This document shows positions 58,033 to 64,000 of a DNA stretch of 64,000 nucleotides, piece by piece. The stretch is from contig NZ_JAGJBZ010000002.1 of the NCBI RefSeq assembly GCF_020010925.1, positions 992,001-1,056,000 of the forward strand. The letters are read 5' to 3'. A model generated the notes under the pieces. The model searched no databases and was not told where the DNA came from. It was given only the letters and a program-made list of their open reading frames with translations. The stretch comes from Streptomyces griseiscabiei. GTDB taxonomy: Bacteria > Actinomycetota > Actinomycetes > Streptomycetales > Streptomycetaceae. Each line of letters opens with the position of its first letter. Within the stretch, counting starts at the first letter, position 1. Both the position numbers and the translations under genes were made by a program.

Positions 58033-60885
58033 ATGCAGACCTCGCCGGACCGGCACGAGTACCCCGCTCACTGGGAGGCCGACGTGGTGCTGCGCGACGG
58101 CGGCACCGCACGCATCAGGCCCATCACCGTCGATGACGCCGAGCGTCTTGTCAGCTTCTACGAGCAGGTCTCGGACGAGTCGAAGTACTACCGCTTCTTC
58201 GCGCCGTACCCTCGCCTGTCCGCCAAGGACGTCCACCGCTTCACGCACCACGACTTCGTGGACCGGGTGGGGCTCGCCGCCACGGTCGGCGGCGAGTTCA
58301 TCGCCACCGTACGCTACGACCGCATCGGCGCCGACGGGATGGCCGCCTCCGCCCCCGCCGACGAGGCCGAGGTCGCCTTCCTCGTCCAGGACGCCCACCA
58401 GGGGCGCGGCGTCGCCTCCGCGCTCCTCGAACACATCGCCGCCGTCGCCCGCGAACGCGGCATCAGACGCTTCGCCGCCGAGGTGCTGCCCGCCAACAGC
58501 AAGATGATCAAGGTGTTCACCGACGCCGGGTACCAGCAGAAGCGCAGCTTCGAGGACGGCGTCGTCCGCCTGGAGTTCGGCCTGGAGCCCACCGACCGCT
58601 CCCTCGCCGTGCAGCGCGCCCGGGAGCAGCGGGCCGAGGCCAGATCGGTCCAGCGACTGCTCGCCCCCGGCTCGGTCGCCGTCGTCGGCGCCGGGCGCAC
58701 ACCGGGCGGAGTGGGCCGCAGCCTGCTCGCCAACCTCCGGGACGCCGGCTTCACCGGGCGGCTGTACGCGGTGAACAAGGCGCTCGGGGAGGACGACAAG
58801 GAACTCGACGGGGTGCCGGCGCACCGGTCCGTCACCGACATCGAGGGCCCCGTCGACCTCGCGGTCGTCGCCGTCCCGGCGGCCTACGTCCCCGAGGTCG
58901 TCGCCGAGTGCGGGGAACACGGCGTGCAGGGGCTCGTGGTCGTGTCCGCCGGATACGCCGAGAGCGGCCCCGACGGGCGCGCGCGCCAGCGCGAGCTGGT
59001 GCGCCAGGCGCGCAGCTACGGCATGCGCATCATCGGTCCGAACGCCTTCGGCATCATCAACACCGCTCCCGGCGTACGGCTCAACGCCTCGCTCGCCCCC
59101 GAGACACCGCGCTCCGGGCGCATCGGCCTCTTCGCCCAGTCCGGCGCCATCGGGATCGCCCTGCTGTCCCGGCTGCACCGGCGCGGGGGAGGGGTCACCG
59201 GCGTCACGGGCGTCTCCACCTTCGTGTCGTCGGGCAACCGCGCGGACGTGTCCGGGAACGACGTCCTGCAGTACTGGTACGAGGACCCGGACACCGATGT
59301 CGTCCTCATGTACCTGGAGTCCATCGGCAACCCGCGCAAGTTCACCCGCCTCGCCCGGCGCACGGCGGCGGTCAAGCCGCTCGTGGTGGTGCAGGGGGCG
59401 CGTCACGGTTCCGCGCCCCTGGGGCATGCCGTGCGCGCCACCCAGCTGCCCCACACCACCGTGTCCGCGCTGCTGCGCCAGGCCGGGGTGATCCGGGTCG
59501 ACACGATCACCGAACTGGTCGACGCGGGGCTGCTGCTGGCCCGCCAGCCGCTGCCCGCGGGCCCTCGCGTGGCGATCCTGGGGAACTCCGAGTCGCTCGG
59601 GATGCTGACGTACGACGCGTGCCTCTCCGAGGGGCTGCGCCCGCTGCCGCCGCGGGACCTGACGACCGGGGCCTCGGCGCGGGACTTCCACGCGGCGCTG
59701 TCGCGGGCGCTCGCCGACGACTCGTGCGACGCGGTGGTGGTGACGGCGATACCGGCACTGGGGGAGAGGTCACCGGGAGACGCGGCCCTGGCGGAGGCCC
59801 TGCGCTCGGCCGCCGCGGCGAACCCCTCGAAGCCGGTGCTCGTGGTGCACGTCGAGCTGGGCGGGCTGGCGGAGGCGCTGTCGGCCGCGGCCAGCACGGC
59901 GCCTCAGACGAGCGGCGAGGCGCCCAGGGCCGCGGGCGACGCCCGTCGGCCCGACCCCGCGGAACGACCGCCCACCGAGGACGGCGCGGGAGCGGACGTC
60001 ACACCTGCGCCCCCCTCCGACTCCCACCTCATCCCTGCCTACCCCGCCGCCGAGCGGGCCGTCCGCGCCCTCTCCGAAGCCGTGCACTACGCCCAGTGGC
60101 GGCGCGAGGCGGCGGAGCCGGGACGCGTCCCCGAGTTCGAGGACATCGACGAGAAGGGGGCGGCCGAGCAGATCGACGCGCTGCTCGCCAGGGGAGAGGG
60201 ACTCACGCTCGGGGCCGAGGAGACGGGCGCGCTGCTCGGGCGGTACGGCATCCGGCCGCGCCAGGCGCGGCCCGCGCCCACGCCCGACGAGGCGGCGGAC
60301 GCGGCACGGGCCATCGGCTATCCCGTCGCGCTCAAGACGACCGCCCCGCACCTGCGGCACCGCGCGGACCTCGGCGGCGTACGGCTCGACCTGGCGGACG
60401 AGGAGCAACTGCGGCGGGCGTACACGGAGTTGACCGAGCTGTTCGGCGGGCCGGAGGAGCTGCGTCCGGTCGTCCAGGGCATGGCGCCGCGCGGGGTCGA
60501 CACGATCGTCCGGACCGTGGTGGACCCGGCGGCCGGAGCGGTGCTCTCCTTCGGGCTCGCCGGGCCCGCGTCGCAGTTGCTCGGGGACATGGCGCACCGC
60601 CTGATCCCGGCCACCGAGCGGGACGTGGCCTCGCTGGTCCGATCGATCCGGACGGCACCGCTCCTCTTCGGCTGGCGCGGCTCCGCCCCCGTCGACACGG
60701 GGGCGCTGGAGGAGCTGCTGCTGCGGGTCTCCCGGCTGGTCGACGACCATCCCGAGGTCGTGGCGGTCTCCCTGGAGCCCGTCGTCGTCGCTCAGCACGG
60801 CCTGAGCGTCCTCGGCGCCACCGTCCGGCTCGCGCGCCCGCCCGCCCGGGACGACCTCGGCCCGCGGACGCTCCCCGTCTACTGA
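58033..60885 (+). CDS. PatA-like protein acyltransferase (GNAT plus acyl-CoA synthetase-like)
   Basis: 950-aa two-part enzyme. The N-terminal GNAT domain (residues about 15-180) has QGRGVASALLEHIAAV as its acyl-CoA motif. The remainder is an ADP-forming acyl-CoA-synthetase-like module with CoA-binding LLAPGSVAVVGAGRTPGGVG, a central ligase-like domain (FAQSGAIGIALLSRLHRRGG) and a C-terminal ATP-grasp half (YGIRPRQARPAPTPDEAADA, PVALKTTAPHLRHRADLGG). The GNAT-first order matches SlPatA of S. lividans, which acetylates acyl-CoA synthetases. A Pro-rich linker is at about residues 635-665. The leaderless-type -10 supports the ATG at 58033. Confidence 0.9.
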   Translation: MQTSPDRHEYPAHWEADVVLRDGGTARIRPITVDDAERLVSFYEQVSDESKYYRFFAPYPRLSAKDVHRFTHHDFVDRVGLAATVGGEFIATVRYDRIGADGMAASAPADEAEVAFLVQDAHQGRGVASALLEHIAAVARERGIRRFAAEVLPANSKMIKVFTDAGYQQKRSFEDGVVRLEFGLEPTDRSLAVQRAREQRAEARSVQRLLAPGSVAVVGAGRTPGGVGRSLLANLRDAGFTGRLYAVNKALGEDDKELDGVPAHRSVTDIEGPVDLAVVAVPAAYVPEVVAECGEHGVQGLVVVSAGYAESGPDGRARQRELVRQARSYGMRIIGPNAFGIINTAPGVRLNASLAPETPRSGRIGLFAQSGAIGIALLSRLHRRGGGVTGVTGVSTFVSSGNRADVSGNDVLQYWYEDPDTDVVLMYLESIGNPRKFTRLARRTAAVKPLVVVQGARHGSAPLGHAVRATQLPHTTVSALLRQAGVIRVDTITELVDAGLLLARQPLPAGPRVAILGNSESLGMLTYDACLSEGLRPLPPRDLTTGASARDFHAALSRALADDSCDAVVVTAIPALGERSPGDAALAEALRSAAAANPSKPVLVVHVELGGLAEALSAAASTAPQTSGEAPRAAGDARRPDPAERPPTEDGAGADVTPAPPSDSHLIPAYPAAERAVRALSEAVHYAQWRREAAEPGRVPEFEDIDEKGAAEQIDALLARGEGLTLGAEETGALLGRYGIRPRQARPAPTPDEAADAARAIGYPVALKTTAPHLRHRADLGGVRLDLADEEQLRRAYTELTELFGGPEELRPVVQGMAPRGVDTIVRTVVDPAAGAVLSFGLAGPASQLLGDMAHRLIPATERDVASLVRSIRTAPLLFGWRGSAPVDTGALEELLLRVSRLVDDHPEVVAVSLEPVVVAQHGLSVLGATVRLARPPARDDLGPRTLPVY

Positions 60886-61030
60886 GGCACGTGGTGTACC
60901 GGGGGTCCCGCTCCCGGCCCGCCGGAGACGGCGCACGCACCCCGCACGGGCGGCGCACGGGCCCGCGCGTTGAACCGTCCACGACAGAACGGAGACGGCA
61001 GAGCGGTCCCTCGCAGTCGGTGCGCCACCG

Positions 61031-61043
61031 TAGGATGGACGTC
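61031..61043 (+). promoter_or_regulatory. Candidate leaderless -10 for the DUF5998 gene
   Basis: TAGGAT (61031-61036) followed by 7 nt and the ATG at 61044. It supports that start over the in-frame ATG at 61035, which overlaps the hexamer. Confidence 0.5.
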
Positions 61044-61631
61044 ATGGCCAAGACCAGTACGACGACCCAGGGGCTGCGTGCGGCGATCGAGCGCAGCGGC
61101 TACTACCCGGCCCTCGTGGCCGAGGCGGTGGAGGCCGCTGTCGGCGGCGAGGCCATCAAGTCGTACCTGGTCCATCAGGAGACGACGTTCGACGCGAACG
61201 AGGTACGGCGGCATGTGACCGTCCTCGTGCTCACGGGCAACCGCTTCATCGTCAGCCACACCGACGAGCAGGCCGCGGACACGACCTCGCCGACGCCGTA
61301 CGCCACGACCTCGACCGAGTCGGTCAAGATCGGCCGGATCTCGTCGGTCGTGCTCAGCCGTGTCGTCGCCAACCCGGAGTCGTACGCCCCGGGCACCCTG
61401 CCCCGCGAGGTCGTCCTGACCATCGGCTGGGGAGCCGTCTCCCGCATCGACCTGGAGCCCGCCGCCTGCGGCGACCCCAACTGCGAGGCGGACCACGGAT
61501 ACACGGGCAGCTCGACGGCGGACGACCTCAGCCTGCGGGTCAGCGAGGCCGGGGACGGCCCGGAGACCGTGCGCCAGGCCCTCGCCTTCGCCCAGTCGCT
61601 CTCCGAGGCGACCGCGGACACCGCCCGCTGA
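61044..61631 (+). CDS. DUF5998 protein
   Basis: 195-aa actinobacterial protein of unknown function. It starts AKTSTTTQGLRAAIERSGYY, then AEAVEAAVGGEAIKSYLVHQ, FDANEVRRHVTVLVLTGNRF, KIGRISSVVLSRVVANPESY and EVVLTIGWGAVSRIDLEPAA. Two cysteines in CGDPNCEADHGY could bind metal. The C-terminus is helical (TVRQALAFAQSLSEAT). The fold looks like a small PH-like sandwich of strands, as in bacterial proteins that respond to phosphorylation or lipids, but that is a guess. The stop overlaps the next gene (TGATG), so the two are translationally coupled. Confidence 0.85.
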   Translation: MAKTSTTTQGLRAAIERSGYYPALVAEAVEAAVGGEAIKSYLVHQETTFDANEVRRHVTVLVLTGNRFIVSHTDEQAADTTSPTPYATTSTESVKIGRISSVVLSRVVANPESYAPGTLPREVVLTIGWGAVSRIDLEPAACGDPNCEADHGYTGSSTADDLSLRVSEAGDGPETVRQALAFAQSLSEATADTAR

Positions 61632-62818
61632 TGGCGCTGCCCACCTGGGACCACCCGGAACCCCTCGCCGTCGGCTCCGCCCCCGTCCCGGAGTACGGGA
61701 CCGGCTCGCTCGCCGACCTGCTGCCCACCCTCGCGGCCGGCATGGGCGTTCCCGGTACGGCCGCCGCGATACCGGAACTGACGGCGGCCGACCGGGCCTG
61801 TGTGTTCCTGGTCGACGGCCTCGGCTGGGAGCAGCTGAGGGCGCATCCGGACGAGGCGCCGTACATGACCGCGCTGCTGGCGTCCTCGCGCGGCGGCACC
61901 GGCCGCCCCATCACCGCGGGCTACCCCGCCACCACCGCCACCTCCCTCGCCTCCGTGGGCACCGGCCTGCCCCCGGGCGCGCACGGCCTGCCCGGCTACA
62001 CGGTCCGCAACCCGGAGACGGCGGAGCTGATGAACCAGCTCCGCTGGCAGCCGTGGACGTCCCCGCGCGTGTGGCAGCCGTACCCCACGATCTTCCAGCT
62101 GGCCGACCAGGCGGGTGTGCACACCGCCCAGGTCACCGCCCCCGCCTTCCAGAACACCCCCCTCACCCAGATCGCGCTGAGCGGCGGCACGTTCCACGGC
62201 AGGCTCTCCGGCGAGGACCGCATGGATGTGGCCGCCGAGCAACTGGCGGCCGGCGACCGCGCGTTGATCTACACGTACTACTCCGAGCTGGACGGCGCCG
62301 GACACCGCTTCGGTGTCGACTCGGACGCCTGGCGCGGCCAGCTCATGCACGTCGACCGGCTGGTCCAGCGCCTCGCCGAGCAACTCCCGCCGCGCACCGC
62401 GCTGTACGTGACCGCCGACCACGGCATGATCGACATCCCGTTCGACGAACAGCACCGCATCGACTTCGACGAGGACTGGGAGCTGCGCGCCGGGGTCGCC
62501 CTGCTGGGCGGCGAGGGCCGCGCCCGCCATGTGTACGCCGTACCGGGCGCCCGGTCGGACGTCCTGACCTGCTGGCGCGAGGTCCTCGGCGAGCAGTTCT
62601 GGATCGCCTCCCGCGACGAGGCGATCGAGGCGGGCTGGTTCGGCCCGCACATCGACGAGCGGGTGTACGCCCGCCTCGGCGACGTGATCGCGGCCGCCCG
62701 CGACGACGTCCTGATCATCGCCTCCGAGCGGGAGCCCAAGGAGTCGGCGATGGTCGGCAACCACGGCTCGATGACCCCCGTGGAACAGCTGGTCCCGCTG
62801 CTCGAAGTACGCTCCTGA
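61631..62818 (+). CDS. Type I phosphodiesterase/nucleotide pyrophosphatase-like protein
   Basis: 395-aa alkaline-phosphatase-superfamily enzyme. Zinc ligands and nucleophile: the Asp in ACVFLVDGLGWEQL, the nucleophile Thr in AGYPATTATSLASVGTGL, and the later Asp/His pairs in TYYSELDGAGHRFG and YVTADHGMIDIP. It should hydrolyse phosphate mono- or diesters or nucleotide pyrophosphates; the substrate is unknown. It is translationally coupled to DUF5998 (TGATG) and precedes thymidine kinase by 69 bp on the same strand, so the three probably share a transcript. Confidence 0.9.
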   Translation: MALPTWDHPEPLAVGSAPVPEYGTGSLADLLPTLAAGMGVPGTAAAIPELTAADRACVFLVDGLGWEQLRAHPDEAPYMTALLASSRGGTGRPITAGYPATTATSLASVGTGLPPGAHGLPGYTVRNPETAELMNQLRWQPWTSPRVWQPYPTIFQLADQAGVHTAQVTAPAFQNTPLTQIALSGGTFHGRLSGEDRMDVAAEQLAAGDRALIYTYYSELDGAGHRFGVDSDAWRGQLMHVDRLVQRLAEQLPPRTALYVTADHGMIDIPFDEQHRIDFDEDWELRAGVALLGGEGRARHVYAVPGARSDVLTCWREVLGEQFWIASRDEAIEAGWFGPHIDERVYARLGDVIAAARDDVLIIASEREPKESAMVGNHGSMTPVEQLVPLLEVRS

Positions 62819-62887
62819 GGCTCCGCCGGCCCTGCCGTCCGCCCCGCCGCCCCCTCGCCCTCCTCACCGAAAGGTGCTCAACCCACC

Positions 62888-63535
62888 ATGCCCGAGCTGG
62901 TGTTCTTCTCCGGAACCATGGACTGCGGGAAGTCGACGCTGGCCCTCCAGATAGAGCACAACCGTTCGGCACGCGGCCTCCAGGGCATGATCTTCACGCG
63001 TGACGACCGCGCGGGCGAGGGCAAGCTGTCCTCGCGGCTGGGCCTGGTGACCGACGCCGTGGAGGTCGAGGACGGCCAGGACCTGTACGCGTACCTCGTC
63101 GACCACCTCTCCCGGGGCCGCCGCGCGGACTATGTGATCGCCGACGAGGCCCAGTTCCTCGCCCCCGAGCAGATCGACCAGCTCGCCCGCGTCGTGGACG
63201 ACCTCAGCCTCGACGTCTACGCCTTCGGGATCACGACCGACTTCCGCTCCAAGCTCTTCCCCGGCTCCCAGCGCCTCGTCGAGCTGGCCGACCGCGTGGA
63301 GGTCCTCCAGGTCGAGGCCCTGTGCTGGTGCGGCGCCCGCGCCACGCACAACGCCCGGACCATAGGCGGCCAGATGGTCGTCGAGGGCGCCCAGGTCGTC
63401 GTCGGCGACGTCAACCAACCGGACGACATCGGCTACGAGGTCCTCTGCCGCCGTCACCACCGTCGCCGTCTGACAGCCGCCACGGCACGCGCGAGCGCCC
63501 TCTCCCCGGACGTCCTGCCGGTCGAGACGGTCTGA
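62888..63535 (+). CDS. tdk: Thymidine kinase
   Basis: 215-aa type II thymidine kinase for salvage of thymidine. Walker A is GTMDCGKSTLAL (about residues 9-20). DEAQFLAPEQIDQLA is the Walker B/catalytic Glu motif. The lasso-like substrate segment GITTDFRSKLFPGSQRLVEL and the structural zinc site (CWCGARATHN with CRRHH) are intact. ATG start has GAAAGG about a dozen nt upstream. It is the last gene of the DUF5998, phosphodiesterase, tdk run. Confidence 0.95.
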   Translation: MPELVFFSGTMDCGKSTLALQIEHNRSARGLQGMIFTRDDRAGEGKLSSRLGLVTDAVEVEDGQDLYAYLVDHLSRGRRADYVIADEAQFLAPEQIDQLARVVDDLSLDVYAFGITTDFRSKLFPGSQRLVELADRVEVLQVEALCWCGARATHNARTIGGQMVVEGAQVVVGDVNQPDDIGYEVLCRRHHRRRLTAATARASALSPDVLPVETV

Positions 63536-63595
63536 GCGGAACACCCGGGGCCGCGCGCGGAATCACCCGACCGTGTGAACGCCCCCGCGCACGGA

Positions 63596-64000
63596 TCAGT
63601 GTTCCGTGCGCACCACCGCGAACTTCGCCCCCTCCGGGTCGGCGAGCGATGCCACGGGGCCGTGCGGGGTGTCATGGGTGGGTTTCAGGACGTGCCCGCC
63701 CAGCTCGATGACACGGTTGGCGGCCTCGTCGGGGTCGGTCACCTCGAAGTAGGTCAGCCAGTGCGGGCCGCGGTCGCGGGGGAGGGCGTCGCCCACACCG
63801 TGGATACCGGCGACGGGACGGCCCTCGATGCGGAGGGTGACGTAGTCGAGGTCGTCCGAGACGACCGGCTCCTCCTCGTAACCGAAGGTCGTCTCGTAGA
63901 ACTTGGCGACCAGCGAGCTGTCCACGGTGAGGAGTTCGTCCCACGCCGGGGTGCCGGGGACACCGGTGATGTCCGCGCCCAGGTGCTCGGCCGCCTGCCA
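63596..64000 (-). CDS. VOC (glyoxalase/bleomycin-resistance fold) protein, 5'-truncated
   Basis: The C-terminal 134 residues of a two-module VOC protein are visible; the frame is open to the right edge (reading WQAAEHLGADITGVPG), so the start is outside. VOC-module signatures are KFYETTFGYEEEP, GRPVAGIHGVGDALP, HWLTYFEVTDPDEAANR, VIELGGHVLKP and GPVASLADPEGAKFAVV. The final GAKFAV and the HWLTYF region carry the metal-binding positions of the family. The function could be glyoxalase, dioxygenase or metabolite binding. The GTG at 63925 is internal and not the start. Confidence 0.88.
   Translation of the reverse strand, partial: WQAAEHLGADITGVPGTPAWDELLTVDSSLVAKFYETTFGYEEEPVVSDDLDYVTLRIEGRPVAGIHGVGDALPRDRGPHWLTYFEVTDPDEAANRVIELGGHVLKPTHDTPHGPVASLADPEGAKFAVVRTEH

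Noticed and set aside
1..64000. tRNA, rRNA, CRISPR, insertion sequences or att sites
   Set aside because: No tRNA-like cloverleaf, no regularly spaced direct repeats of CRISPR type, and no transposase or integrase motif were seen; the 24-bp repeat at 12741 has no spacers and is a tandem array.

Overview
The window is a chromosomal core segment of a Streptomyces-type actinobacterium. GC is very high with strong third-position G/C bias, and GTG/TTG starts and GTGA stop/start overlaps are common. Several genes are diagnostic: whiH, the primary sigma factor hrdB, the lexA-nrdR-nrdJ block, ptsH with DasR-type sites, and the topoisomerase IV pair parE/parC. From memory, the order matches the S. coelicolor region around SCO5799-SCO5847 (lexA SCO5803, whiH SCO5819, hrdB SCO5820, ptsH SCO5841). 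I could not run an alignment. I see no mobile element, CRISPR array, rRNA or tRNA.

Layout. 1-4.1 kb: the end of a three-gene NRPS-independent siderophore cluster (diaminobutyrate aminotransferase, IucA/IucC synthetase, GNAT acyltransferase). 4.2-11.4 kb: DNA damage and dNTP supply (DinG-like helicase, LexA with its SOS box, NrdR, B12-dependent NrdJ). 11.4-20.3 kb: small enzymes and regulators (TerD, DUF4937, histidine phosphatase, ADP-ribosylglycohydrolase, a membrane protein, a drug-type MFS exporter with divergent TetR and twin operators, RNase HII). 20.3-31.1 kb: hypothetical protein, RecQ with a phosphoribosyltransferase-like tail, DUF4192 protein, debranching-enzyme-like protein, Nudix/winged-helix protein and a one-chain ABC protein. 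31.3-38.3 kb: whiH with a sigma-WhiG-like promoter, hrdB, a secreted protease, DUF7455 and parE.

38.3-46.9 kb: a large palindromic element, DUF485 plus acetate symporter, a CitA/DcuS-type two-component pair, an iron-box-controlled sucrase/ferredoxin-like protein, and two divergent citrate synthase homologues, one carrying an N-terminal helix-turn-helix. 47-55.3 kb: a small DUF6082 neighbourhood, CobW GTPase, parC and a two-gene M16 peptidase operon (active plus HxxEH-less partner). 55.3-64 kb: a c-di-AMP riboswitch before an M23 endopeptidase, a GntR regulator, HPr (ptsH), a PatA-like GNAT/acyl-CoA-synthetase protein, DUF5998, a type I phosphodiesterase, thymidine kinase and a truncated VOC protein.

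The most notable signals are regulatory. A repeated set of TANNNT -10 hexamers lies 6-7 nt before start codons, implying many leaderless mRNAs. One overlaps an iron box and another a Nudix-regulator operator. The HTH-citrate synthase intergenic region is crowded with TTGA/TCAA motifs that recur as an AT-rich, rare-codon patch inside the neighbouring citrate synthase gene. A 112-bp nested palindrome lies downstream of parE.
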